Shown in pieces: positions 44,791-55,880 of a DNA stretch of 64,000 bases. The position numbers were made by a program, and so were the translations under genes. This DNA comes from Budorcas taxicolor. Lineage: Eukaryota > Chordata > Mammalia > Artiodactyla > Bovidae. The stretch covers positions 123,846,622 to 123,910,621 of the forward strand of contig NC_068920.1 in NCBI RefSeq assembly GCF_023091745.1, given 5' to 3'. Within the stretch, counting starts at the first letter, position 1. Each line of letters starts with the position of its first letter. The notes below the pieces were generated by a model that saw only the letters and a list, made by a program, of their open reading frames with translations, was not told where the DNA came from and ran no database searches.

Positions 44791-46777
44791 TTCAGTTCAG
44801 TTCAGTCGCTCAGTCGTGTCCGACCCATGAACCGCAGCACACCAGGCCTCCCTATCCATGACCAACTCCTGGAGTCCACCCAAACCTATGTCCATTGAGT
44901 CGGTGGTGCCATCCAACCATCTCATCCTCTGTTGTCCCCTTCTCCTCCTGCCCTAAATCTTTCCCAGCATCAGGGTCTTTTCAAATGAGTCAGCTCTTCG
45001 CATCAGGTAGCCAAAGTATTGAGGTATCAGCTTCAACAGCAGCCCTTCCAATGAACACCCAGGACTGATTTCCTTTAGGATGGACTGGTTGGGTCTCCTT
45101 GAAGTCCAAGGGACTCTCAAGAGTCTTCTCCAACACGACAGTTCAAAAGCATCAATTCTTTGGTGCTCAGCTTTCTTCACAGTCCAACTCTCACATCCAT
45201 ACATCACCACTGGAAAAGCCATAGCCTTGACTAGATGGACCTTTGTTGACACAGTAATGTCTCTGCTTTTGAATATGCTATCTAGGTTAGTCATAACTTT
45301 CCTTCCAAGGAGCAAGCATCTTTTAATTTCATGGCTGCAATCACCATCTGCAGTGATTTTGGAGCCCCCCAAAATAAAGTCAGCCACTATTTCCACTGTT
45401 TCCCCATCCATTTGCCAGGAAGTGATGGGACCAGATGCCATGATCTTCGTTTTCTGAATGTTGAACGTTAAGCCAACATTTTCACTCTCCTCTTTCACTT
45501 TCATCAAGAGGCTTTTTAGTTCTTCTTCACTTTCTGCCATAAGGGTGGTATCATCTGCATATCTGAGGTTATTGATATTTCTCTTGGCAATCTTGATTCC
45601 AGCTTGTGCTTCCTCCAGCCCAGCGTTTCTCATGATGTACTCTGCATAGAAGTTAAATAAGCAGGGTGACAATATACAGCCTTGACGTACTCCTTTTCCT
45701 ATTTGGAACCAGTCTGTTGTTCCATGTCCAGTTCTAACTGTTACTTCCTGACCTGCATATAGGTTTTTCAGGAGGCAGGTCAGGTGGTCTGGTATTCCCA
45801 TCTCTTTCAGAATTTTCCACAGTTGATTGTGATCCATACAGTCAAAGGATTTGGCATAGTCGATAAAGCAGATATAGATGTTTTTTGGAACTCTCTTGCT
45901 TTTTCCATGATCCAGCGGATGTTGGCAATTTGATCTCTGGTTCCTCTGCCTTTTCTAAAACCAGCTTGAACATCTGGAAGCTCATGGTGCACATACTGTT
46001 GAAGCCTGGCTTGGAGAATTTTGAGCATTACTTTATTAGCGTGTGACATGAGTGCAATTGTGCCATATTTTGAGCATTTTTTGGCATTTCCTTTCTTTGG
46101 GATTGGAATGAAAACTGACCTTTTCCAGTCTGTGGCCATGGCTGAGTTTTCCAAATTTGCTGGCATATTGAGTGCAGCACTTTCACAGCATCATCTTTCA
46201 GGATTTGAAATAGCTCAACTGGAATTCCATCACCTCCACTAGCTTTGTTCACAGTGATGTTTCCTACGGCCCACTTGACTTCACATTCCAGGATGTCTGG
46301 TACTAGGTGAGTATGAATGATCACACCATGGTGATTATCTGGGTCTTGAAGATCTTTTTTGCATAGTTCTTCTGTGTATTCTTGCCACCTCTTCTTAATA
46401 TCTTCTGCTTCTGTTAGGTCCATACCATTTCTGTCCTTTATTGAGCCCATCTTTGCATGAAATGTTCCCTTGTATCTCTAATTTTCTTGAAGAGATCTCT
46501 AGTCTTTCCTGTTCTATTGTTTTCCTCTATTTCTTTGCACTGATCACTGAGGAAGGTTTTCTTATCTCCCCTTGCTATTCTTTGAAACTGTGCATTCAGA
46601 TGGGCATATCTTTCCTTTTCTCCCTTGCTTTTCACTTCTCGTCTTTTCACAGCTATTTGTGAGGCCTCCTCAGACAGCCATTTTGCCTTTTTGCATTTCT
46701 TTTTCTTGGGGATGGTCTTGATTCCTGTCTCCTGTACAATGTCACAAACCTCCGTCCATAGTTCATCAGGCACCAAG
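44791..46777 (-). mobile_element. BovB LINE, longest copy in the window (2 kb)
   Basis: Runs from the repeated-TTCAG 3' end leftmost to the region upstream of the RT domain ('caaacctccgtccatagttc'). On the minus strand the 294-codon piece 44953-45837 holds the RT core: 'GVRQGCILSPCLFNFYAEY' and an intact YADD box (45550-45561), then the C-terminal 'CESWTVKKAEHQRIDAFE' region. Upstream pieces (45807-46166, 46028-46450, 46438-46776) are in other frames. One frame break near 45885 looks like a single-base loss just before RT motif A. The endonuclease domain is absent (5' truncation). Catalytic residues survive, but the ORF is dead. Confidence 0.96.
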
Positions 46778-46935
46778 TTTATCCAAATTAGTTAGTTGAA
46801 ATGTTTGTTTTCTGTTCATGTTTTTCAGTCTCATTTTAAAACTTATTTAAACATTTTATCTAAATTATTTTATGTTCTGTGTCTAGGAATTTCACCATCC
46901 GATGTTCCTGGAAGTCTGATTGTTTGTTGTTCCTG

Positions 46936-47086
46936 CCAGGCTACTCTGTCCATGGGATTTCCCAGGCAAGAATACTGGAGTGGGTAGCCATCCCTTCTCC
47001 AGGGTATCTTCCTAAGCCAGGGATCAAACCTGGGTCTCCTGCATTGCAGGAGGATTCTTTACTGACTGAGTCACCTTGAAAGCCCC
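46936..47086 (-). mobile_element. Bov-tA SINE lacking its 3' tail
   Basis: Begins internally at 'ccaggctactctgtccatgg' and runs to the head 'tgagtcaccttgaaagccc'. Flanking words 'ttgttgttcctg' (46924-46935) and 'ttgttgtttctg' (47087-47098) look like a target duplication, although the 3' end is missing. Confidence 0.85.
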
Positions 47087-47098
47087 TTGTTGTTTCTG

Positions 47099-47744
47099 GT
47101 GGCTCTTACAATAGCTCGACTCCTTACAAATTTAGTAATTTTTCAATAAAAATTTGCTATTTCATTGAAGTAGTATCATGAGGTACTTGAAGAGCAGGTA
47201 CATTCCTCTAAGACAATTTCTATTTCCTTTTACTGAGATCCAAGGACCATTTTAATTTCTCATTGAGGTTTCCTTACTATCCAAGATAGAATAAATTTGA
47301 ACCCCAGACTATTCTTTTCTGCAAATGAAATTGCAGTTGAGAGATACAGGTTTCTACTATGGCTGCTTTTGCTAGTCTATGTCCCCCTAGCCTTTCACTG
47401 AGAAATAGGGCCCTCATCACCATCTCTCCATCCTGTGTTTGCCCAGTGATCCTCAAAGCTCTAGGCTCCAAATAACATTGCCCTAGGGCAGACGCTGCTT
47501 CCCGATTAACTCACTGCTCTGGTTTCAGTTCACAAAGCAGCTTTTTGCCCATGTGGGTCTACCTTACTTTCTCATAGTTTCAGCTATGCATTAAAAAGTA
47601 TATTGTAATTGATTCTGCACTATAGGTTCTGCAACAGGAGGATGGATTTTCAGAGGAGTTGATCTGCCACACTGCTGGAAGCAAAATTCCCTACCCAACT
47701 CTGTGACCTCATCTCCCCTGAGTCTCACCTTTGCTCTGCTCCAG
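47099..47744. other. Unrecognised DNA
   Basis: No repeat or gene recognised. Confidence 0.5.
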
Positions 47745-48108
47745 GCACGTTGGTCTTTCTGTAACTCGTCGTATAAAACTCACAGCTGTCTCAGAGTCTT
47801 TTTACCCTGTATTTGTTTTCCTTAAAAGGCTCTTTCCTCTGATTCTTCATGTGGTTGCACTTTGTCACCATTCGGGTCTCAGCTCAAATGTCACAGCCTC
47901 AGATTCTTCCCTGATCACTTTTAGTTACTTTCTCTCACTTTAGCCTAATATGCCTTCTACAGAGAACTTTCCAGAATTTAAAATTAGTTTATTGATTGAT
48001 TGATTTGTGTTTTATTCTCTAGAATATAAACAGCTGAAGGGCAGGGAAGCCTGATCTGGAAAAGTGGAAACACGTGGACATGCTAAAAATAAGTATTTGT
48101 TGGCGGGT
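47745..48108 (+). mobile_element. L2 LINE 3' region
   Basis: 'caccattcgggtctcagctc', 'aaatgtcacagcctcagatt', 'cttccctgatcacttttagt', 'gaagggcagggaagcctgat' and 'aataagtatttgttggcg' in the order of the L2 3' end. Confidence 0.7.
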
Positions 48109-49227
48109 TTGGTGATATCCCTGTTCTTTACCTTTTGCTGAGATACCCCTTCACAATCTTTTAGGCTGGAAACTAGGGCCATTCTCAGAGTTAAAATAGC
48201 CAGCTTACTATAGGAGGATCACCATGGAAGTGCCATGCTGTGTATTCTAACAGGCAGATAACCTGTGTGTATATGTGTGTTTGTATTTGTATAAATGTGT
48301 TGTAAATGTAGAAAACATGTGTCTTCAGGGATATGGTAGAATGATCTCTTCTTTAATTCATAGCTTGGTCCCGTCAGTTTTTAAGAGTTCTGTAGCTGGG
48401 TCTATGAGAGAATCTCCAAATTTCTCCCAATGCTTAAAACCCTGGAAACGGTCTTTCTGGTGACAGGCAAGTGATTAACTCACTTATGAAGGTTTCTTTG
48501 AAATTCACAAGTTTTATTTTTGACTCTGAATGAATAAATGATAATCCTTTCACTGAAAGTGCTAAATATTGTTGTAAATAGAATATGTCACCAGGGATGT
48601 TGCCTAGAAATGTAGTCAAACTACTATGACCCAAGAATTTTGAGCCAGGTTGGATGTGTGAGTTATGTGTTATGCAGAGGTAATATTAAAAATATTTACC
48701 AACCACCACTGCATGGATGCTGGGCATAGCACTGGAGCAGGAAGTCCCCTACTGTGTCAGGTTAAGTTGTGAGGAGGCGTCAATAGGTTTTCGTATTTAT
48801 TCTCAAACTATAAATAATAGGGAAACTATTAATAATAAACTATAATTTATTTGCCAGCTCTTCTTAAAACTTTTCAAACAATGCCTCTTAGTCTCTTTCC
48901 CATGTATTAGTTTTGGTTTCATCAGTGTATGATACTAGTTTTAGAGAGTTATTTCAACTCTTTCTCAGAAGAGTTGCTTTCAAAAATCTTTTTGAAATGA
49001 CTGACTTTGCAGAGAAGCACTCATCTGTTAAGTGAGCAACTATTATCTCTTTTCTATTTCTTCATTATCGGTGAGCAAGATAAGCATAGTTAATCTGGAA
49101 GCTTTTGATTTAGTCATAACACTTAGTTTAGGCTTCTGCTTCCTCAAGTCTCATACCAGAACTGCACATAAATTCATGTGAGGGTACTTGTCTTCCTTTC
49201 TTCTGATCACCTGGGATGGGGGTTGTT
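48109..49227. other. A/T-rich unrecognised DNA
   Basis: Includes GT-rich 48263-48305. No gene or repeat recognised. Confidence 0.5.
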
Positions 49228-49345
49228 GTGATACAATGGAAAGAGCCTGGGTTTTAGAGCCTGAAGTCTTTTGGAGAAGACCAAAGAGCCAGTTCCTAAC
49301 AAGCGCCTATAACATACAGTGGTTCCTCAAAAATGTTTGTTGAAC
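49228..49345 (+). mobile_element. MIR fragments
   Basis: 5' part 'atggaaagagcctgggtttt' with 'agagcctgaagtc', and 3' part 'cagtggttcctcaaaaatgt' with 'ttgttgaacctg'. The core is lost. Confidence 0.5.
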
Positions 49346-50281
49346 CTGAGGTATATGTGTGAAGAGAATCCAGATGCTGTTAATAATTCACAACCTGGAT
49401 AATTAGGCTCAGTATTCAGTGTCCACAAATTCACTCCGTCTTCTGATGGAACCCAAGGAGGTAGTAGGCTTGCTGTTGACTGTTGCACATCCAATCTATT
49501 GATAGATACAAGGTCCCAACCCCTTTCTTGCGGTCTTCCCAAAACACTTTTGGGATTCCAATTATAGTTTTTTTTGTTTTTTGTTTTTTCTAAAATTTGA
49601 CCAACATAGGGGAATAGTTTAACAATTATATCAAGGGGAAATAGAAATATCTTTCTTATAATTTAACTGGAACTCAGTTTAAAAAAAGTAACTTTTAAAT
49701 TTCATTAAATGTAGACTGTCATGTAAAAAGGAGATGGGGATAAGCTTGACATTTTACAACAGAAAAGAAACAATTAACAGAAATATTGCATTTGTGGCAA
49801 GAGGAAGAACAGTTGAAGTTTGGGAGGGGGTGTGCTAAGAGAAGGGCAGGAAAAAAAAAAAACTGTTTTACAAATGAGATTTCTTTAGCTTCCAGAAATA
49901 GAGAAAGTAGTTTACATACTCCTGCACATCTGTGTAGACTTGCAAAATGTGCTTTGCCTAATTCTTAGGTTGTACTGTTTGTGTTATTGGTATGCAGAAG
50001 ACCAGTGCCATTTTAATATTTATGATGTTAACAACCCTCCCCATCCCAGCCTCTGCTTATAGTGGTGCGTCAGGACAAGCAGCAGAATTTCAAAGATCAT
50101 GGAATTTAGAGTCAGAAGGGACACTGGATAGCAACTCCTTATTCTTCAGGAGGAAAAAAGATCTCTTTTCTAGCTTCAGTCAAAAATGCTTTTATTTTCT
50201 AGGCAAAGTCAGTAGGATGATTACAAACCATATTAAGGGGGAAAAATGCCCTGTTGGAAACTATAGAACTCTGTATTGACC
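49346..50281. other. Unrecognised DNA
   Basis: A and T runs near 49567-49590 and 49850-49862. 50085-50150 ('gaatttagagtcagaaggga') is reminiscent of a MIR-type 5' end but is too short to call. Confidence 0.45.
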
Positions 50282-50293
50282 GCTGGGCTTAGA

Positions 50294-50498
50294 CGTGCGT
50301 GTGCCTGTGTGCTCAGCCGCTTCAGTCATGTCTGACTCTTTGCGGCCCCGTGGACTGCAGCCTGCCAGGCTCCTGTGATTCTCCAGGCAAGAATGCTGAC
50401 TGGGTTGCCATTCCCTTCTCCAGGGGATCTTCCAGACCCAGGGACTGCATCCTGCACTGCAGGCAGATCCTTTACCTCTGAGCCATCAGGGAAACCCT
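50294..50498 (-). mobile_element. Bov-tA SINE
   Basis: 'gtgctcagccgcttcagtca', 'ccgtggactgcagcctgcca', 'ttctccaggcaagaatgctg', and head 'cctctgagccatcagggaaa'. Perfect 12-bp duplication 'gctgggcttaga' (50282-50293 and 50499-50510). Confidence 0.94.
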
Positions 50499-50510
50499 GC
50501 TGGGCTTAGA

Positions 50511-51117
50511 TATTCAGATCAAAGTATGCAGTCCAGTTAGCATGAGTATATTCCGCAAAAGAAAAGAAGTTCCTCCCAGATGGATTGTTCCTTCTAGATG
50601 TTTTTTCCCTGTTATGGTTCTGTTTGTTATTGTTAGGTTTTTCCAAAGGCTCCAGATACTGCAACAATGTCAAGTTCCAACCAATTCTCCACACCCCCTC
50701 CCCCAGTGCAAGATGTGTTGATTGCATTCCCATTTCAATTAGGTGTACACATTCATCTGTTCTTAGCTCCTGCCTAGTGCATGCCTCTTCACTCCACACC
50801 TTTCCTGGCAGATTCTAACAATCCCTTCCCTTGTCCCACAGTTCCTGTGATAGCACAGCCTGATCACTCGGTCCGGGCTGCTCTACATCCCATAGCCCTT
50901 TCTGGGGATGAGGACACTATCTGTGATCCCTCCTGGCTCTCCATCTCCACGACCGTCCCAACATCTCAACAGCCAGCCACCTTTCTAAATGTGGGATGAA
51001 GCATCAGAAAGCCTGTCCCTCTCTTCAGAAAGAAGGCTTTGCTCATTCTTCGAGTTTTTCTGTGGTTTCTTGGGTATAGCTAGAGCTCTCGTTTCTTTTG
51101 AAAATAACTTTTCTGTT
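50511..51117. other. Unrecognised DNA
   Basis: 50680-50990 is C/T-rich. A 97-codon minus frame (50506-50799) has no recognisable domain. Confidence 0.5.
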
Positions 51118-51122
51118 AAAAA

Positions 51123-51168
<46 letters not shown>
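51118..51168. repeat. A23 run followed by (TA)14
   Basis: 23 A residues (51118-51140), then 14 perfect TA units (51141-51168). No SINE or LINE body is recognisable on the left, so it is not obviously a retroposon tail. Expected to be highly length-variable and prone to slippage. Confidence 0.97.
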
Positions 51169-51171
<3 letters not shown>

Positions 51172-52084
51172 TGATGCACTTAATGCATTTACCAGTTCAT
51201 TTCACTTTTGATCCAACAATTATCTATAACAATATAATGAATCCATATTGCCTATTCATAAAAAAGCAGATTTGCAGTGTAAAGCTGTCTCTGGGAGTAA
51301 ATAAAAAGCTAAAAGATCCTGAGTTCTGTGACCTCACAGACTCCACTCACCACTCCCCAGCTCCAGTCTGCAGACGAGGCCAGGGGGACCACCTGCGCTG
51401 ACTCCCACTTGGCTAGAATTCTAGTTTTCACATGTCTGAGGGGTACACATCTTTGCAGATTGCCTCTCCAATTCTGATTCCCCTTTCCTCTCTGGTTCCG
51501 CTGTTAGTACTTGACCTGGGAATAATTTTAAAATGAATGAGAAAAGCAGCAAAGCAAGCAGGTGTTTCTTTTTCCTTTTCTTCTTTCCACTTCTCTTTCT
51601 TGTGTTATTTTCCCTTTGTCTTCACCTACTTTGATGTCTCCCACTTCCATCTCTGTTCAAAACTCCACACTGTGGTCCAGTTAGGGCCCCTCCCAGGGGG
51701 GCTGAGAGGGAGGCAGGGCATCAAGTTTGTGTGGTGACCTCACATCCCTGTAGGGCTCAAACTCAAATGTTGTCTCCAAACAAGCAGAGAGACACGCATA
51801 ACTTGAAAGAAGTCACGACTGAACCATCCTGCCCAGGGTTTGCTATAGCTTATTTTTTTAAAAATCCTTAATTATCTTACAAAGAGCACAATTTAATTTG
51901 TTAAATATAAACATATAAAATAGATGAAATTTTTTTGTAAATTTATTGTTTTATTTAAAATATTTAAAGTCTCTCCTTCCCCTGAAAAAAGAAAGGAAGG
52001 GAGAAGGAAGGAAGGAAAGGAGTGGGCATGGCATGGATGAGCCCTTTCTCACTCTAAGAGTCTGTGGCTGTGGAAAGGAAGGGT
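51169..52084. other. Unrecognised DNA with GGAA-rich stretch
   Basis: A GAAGG/GGAA-rich tract lies at 51991-52021. No gene recognised. Confidence 0.5.
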
Positions 52085-52170
52085 GGGATGACACAGTGGT
52101 CCTCCTGGCTCCATCACTGACCAGGAAAACCTCCTTCTCTGAGCCTTGCCATCTTCAGATATGAAATGAG
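52085..52170 (+). mobile_element. MIR fragment
   Basis: 'ggctccatcactgaccagg', 'cttctctgagccttgccatc' and 'ttcagatatgaaatgagg'. Confidence 0.5.
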
Positions 52171-53339
52171 GTGATAGATCACAAGTCTTTTATGGTTTCC
52201 TCCAGAGGTGGCAACTATTCATGATTCTGATGGCCTTTTTGTAGAAGTGATGGGTTTAAAGTTAGTGCTTAGTGTTCCAGATTTTCATGGAGAAGGAAAA
52301 AAAGACCTGATTATTTTTCCTTGTCTTGTTCCGGAGATGCTTAGAAAGCAACCATTTGTCAAACATCACTTGGAGCAGCCAGGTTTAGCAGCATGGCTGA
52401 GTCAGGCTACCAGGAGCAAAGCCAAGCACAGGATACAGGACTTAGCTAAATTCTCCAGCAGAGGCCTAGGAGACAAGGTCTTTTGAGAAGCATTGACTGT
52501 ATCAGGAATTGAAATGAGCTGGAGAGGCTGGTGAAAGCAGGATTTCTCATGACAAATGCAGATGTGACCAGCAGGGGTTTTGCCTACAGGAAGAATACAG
52601 AGGAGGTCCTTGGAGAGACATCCATCATACCCACAAATACTTCCTTAAAAGCTACCTTTAAATAATGGAAAGTGCATGTTAATGCGTATGGACAATGGAA
52701 GCCTGAGATAGCCTCCTATTGTACGGTATGTAGAATAATAGCTGAGCCTGGGTGTCTGTTGAGAGGTCAGATGTCTGCAGGGACAGAATCTGACTATGAA
52801 ATCCCAGCTTGCTTCTCACTTTGTCCATCACAGCTATTCTGACAGTGAATAATTTCTTATCCCTCCTTCAAGGTTTTCCAATTCTACACCCTTTATACAG
52901 TCAACCAGTAGTTTTCAACACCCTAATGTGCCCTCGCCATGTAGTGTGAGTTAGCCAGTGCACCCCAGGATCCAGACTGTGGGAGGTGAGCAGATTCAGG
53001 GATGAGATGTGGCAGCAGCTTGGTTAGCATCACTTGAAATGCAAATATATTCCTGTGGAGTTTATACTGATGTTCTCCCAAGTTAGAAGTCCATGCAGAA
53101 AACTCAAAGTTGGGAAAAATGTTGATACAATGAGAAAACTAACACTTACAGAGGAATGATTGATGTAGCCTTTGTATCATCGTGATCACACCAAGGAGAG
53201 GGCTCTGCCTGCTGGAAAGCAGAGGCTGAGCCAGATGTCCTGTGTTCCGTTTAAGGATGATGAGTTCAGCATTAAGCTCTACTCATTAGGCCAGCGATTG
53301 CAGACAGAAGGAAAAATGATACTTACATGTTTTGTTTAT
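52171..53339. other. Unrecognised DNA
   Basis: A 92-codon plus frame (52208-52486) has no identifiable domain. No repeat seen. Confidence 0.5.
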
Positions 53340-53695
53340 TGAGAGCTTTACCAGGCACGTTACCCCCATTTATCCTTTATATCCCCCAGAATAACTCTGT
53401 AAGGTATGTATACAGTTACTCTCTCCATCTGGCAGATCAGAATACTGAAGATTTCTCCCACAGCATTGGGAAAGACCATGATGCTGGGAAAGAGTGAAGG
53501 CAGAAAAAGTAGGCACGGAGGATGAGATGGTTGGACAGCATCACCAAATCAATGGATATGAGTTTGAGCAAACTCTGCAAGATAGCGAAGGACAGGGAAG
53601 CCTGGCCTGTTGCAATCCATAGGATCACAAAGAGTCAGACACGACTGATCAACCGAGCAACGAGTAAGGAGCAGGACTTGGGTTCTGGCCTAACT
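53340..53695 (-). mobile_element. MIR SINE split by an old BovB
   Basis: Left part 53340-53462: 'accaggcacgttaccccca', 'ataactctgtaaggtatgta' and 'ccatctggcagatcagaata'. The right part resumes at 53667: 'taaggagcaggacttgggtt' and 'ctggcc'. The BovB at 53463-53666 lies between. Confidence 0.65.
53463..53666 (+). mobile_element. Old BovB 3' end inside a MIR
   Basis: 'cattgggaaagaccatgatg', 'gtttgagcaaactctgcaag', 'gacagggaagcctggcctgt', and old-type end 'cgactgatcaaccgagcaac'. Confidence 0.88.
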
Positions 53696-54470
53696 ATAGA
53701 ATACTTGCCCCAACCATCATATCCAACTATCATAATCATATCATATCCAATACAATGTCCAACCCTGAGTTCTGGCATTCGTTTAGAGAAAGAAGGATAG
53801 AAAAGAGAGCAGGGGATGAGATCACCAGAGCTCAGGATTATTGTTGAGGACCCACCTGAAATTCCAGTTGTAGGATATCTGAGAAGGAAAGAAAATGGCT
53901 CATTGGTCATTCATAGTTGTGATTCATTTCTCCAGGGAGTTGTTTTGCAGAAGGATGGCAGACCAGGCCATCAGCCACCCTGAGTGTCACACTGGTCTCT
54001 AAAGTAGCCCTCTGGATCAGCTGTCTCCTGCGCCTTTAACAATGTAGCAGCATTAAGCACCAGAAAAGTACATGGCTACCATCCACCTAGATTCAGTCCT
54101 TGTGGAGGGAGAGGCTTTGGGTGGACGATGAGAAGGAATTCTTGAGTACAGGACTGGTCTGCATCGCCAAACAAAGAATGTGGAATCTCTACCTTCAGGT
54201 CTTTAAGAAGGGGTGGGACACCCTCTCTTTGGTATGATGCTGGAGGCAAGGGGTCATGCATTGCACATTCCCTTCCAGTTCCAGAATTTGTCTTATAAAA
54301 AGCCTCCCACTCCTGGAATCCCTTAGTAAAGTTTTACTCTTCCTAAATGCCTCTTCAACATGTTACTTTTTTCAGGTGTCTATACATAACTACCTCTATC
54401 TCTGTGACATTTTGCCAGCTCCTTGCCTGAGTGTATTTTTTGCTTCACATTGGTCCTAAGGTGCTGGAGA
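53696..54470. other. Unrecognised DNA
   Basis: Contains a short ATC/ATA-rich repeat near 53712-53758. No gene recognised. Confidence 0.5.
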
Positions 54471-54676
54471 GAAGTGAAAGCATTAGTGGCTTAGTAGTAT
54501 CTGACTCTTTGCGACCCTATGGACTATAGCTCACTAGTCTCCTCTGTCCATGGGATTCTCCAGGCAAGAATACTGGAATGGGTTGCCATTTCCTCCTCCA
54601 GGGTATTTTCTGGACCCAGGAATCAACCCCACATCTCTTATGTCTCCCACATTGTCAGGTGGGTTCTTTATCCCTG
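54471..54676 (-). mobile_element. Bov-tA SINE
   Basis: 'gtgaaagcattagtggctta', 'ctatggactatagctcacta', 'caggcaagaatactggaatg', and the head end 'gtgggttctttatccctgg'. Diverged at both ends. Confidence 0.88.
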
Positions 54677-54730
54677 GTTTATAGATTCCTATAATTTTAA
54701 GCTTAAAAAAGGCCTTTATATCATTTAATT

Positions 54731-54926
54731 CAGGGGTCCCTAACCTCTGGGATCCAATACCTGATGATTGGAAGTGGAGCTGATGTAGTAACAATAGAAA
54801 TAAAGTGTACAATAAATGTAATGTGCTTGAATCCTCTCAAAACCATCCCCCCCGACCAACTCAGATCCGTGGAAAAATTGTCATCCACAAAACTGGTCCC
54901 TGGTGCCCAAGTGATTGGGGACCAGT
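54731..54926 (+). mobile_element. hAT-type DNA transposon (Zaphod/Tip100-like)
   Basis: Starts 'caggggtccctaacctctgg', contains 'ccaatacctgatgattgga', 'cagatccgtggaaaaattgt' and 'catccacaaaactggtccct', and ends 'gtgattggggacc'. The ends form the inverted repeat expected for this hAT group (CAGGGGTCC and its inverse). Internally deleted, no transposase. Same family as the element at 27848 but in opposite orientation. Confidence 0.7.
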
Positions 54927-55139
54927 GACTGAACTGGAACCCCAGAGTTTTACTGAGGAGAAAAGCAAGCCCTAGAGAGGCTGCCTTGTCTCAGTTTACC
55001 ACCTCATCGAGGAGGAAGCTATCTTTTTCCATCCTTACCAGCTCTTTCCTCCAACAACGGGAATGAAAGCAGAGGCCCACAGGCTAATGTACATCCTTAA
55101 CAACCCTAGTTATTGCCTTGATTGAGCTTCTCTAATCAA
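54927..55139. other. Unrecognised DNA
   Basis: Short repeat-free stretch between the hAT element and the enhancer-like region. Confidence 0.5.
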
Positions 55140-55880
55140 AGCACAGCCCTCATAGAAGGAATTTCCAAAAAGCTGCCTGAGGCTGCTGATCAACAATTCA
55201 TTTTTAGCATTTCTTTTTAAATCGTTCTAAGTCGTTGCACCTGGGTCACAGTGACAGATGAAGAAGGGGGTTGAACGGCGACGTTCTGGGCACCAGGTTG
55301 GTGAGCCCCCTCTGCCATGTATATGCATGAGCTCGCCATTTGCATAAAGTGAAAAAGCATCGCTCCCATTAATCAGCGCATTCATCTTAATAATTAGTGG
55401 CAATAATGTTGAAGAGCGGTGGTCTCCACATCGATCTCTGAGGCACCATGGGCCATTTCTGTTGCAGATGAATGATCATCAAGAGTGACAAGTTGATGTC
55501 TTTAGATCGACCACCCCAGTTCCTTGTGCTTTACAGCCTGGCAGCTGGTCAGAAAAACTGGGGTGATCGGTGGGGCTAATGCTGTCCTTCCAATAAGACC
55601 AGTAAAAAGGAGTGATGAGACACCTGGGATGGGGGCTTTAGAAAGAGCCCCTGACCACTTTACGGGGCCCTTTCTCAGCCATGTGCATAGTAAACTAGCC
55701 GTAACTGCAAAGCAAGAGGCTATTTGTCATAAAGATTATGACTCTCTGGTTAAGCGCTTGAAAGGCCACCGCTTGCACTCAGACCTTCTCCATAAAAGAT
55801 TGGCTTGGGGTCTGTAATTTGCCAATACTTCTGGGTCAAGAGAAAGCCGTTTCATATCAGAAATGTAATAGGAGGTTTTA
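55140..55880. promoter_or_regulatory. Candidate conserved developmental enhancer
   Basis: Repeat-free, with more CpG than neighbouring DNA ('gaacggcgacgttctggg', 'catcgctc', 'atcagcgc', 'acatcgatct'). Developmental-factor motifs cluster at 55335-55440: a perfect POU octamer ATTTGCAT (55338-55345), ATTAATCA (55368-55375), TAATTA (55391-55396) and ATCGAT (55430-55435). A 97-codon open frame (55524-55817) overlaps but has no recognised domain. This composition is typical of conserved non-coding elements near developmental genes. Conservation itself could not be tested. Confidence 0.4.

Noticed and set aside
55524..55817. 97-codon open frame in the enhancer-like region
   Set aside because: No recognised domain, no codon pattern suggesting selection, and the region looks regulatory. 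Treated as chance.
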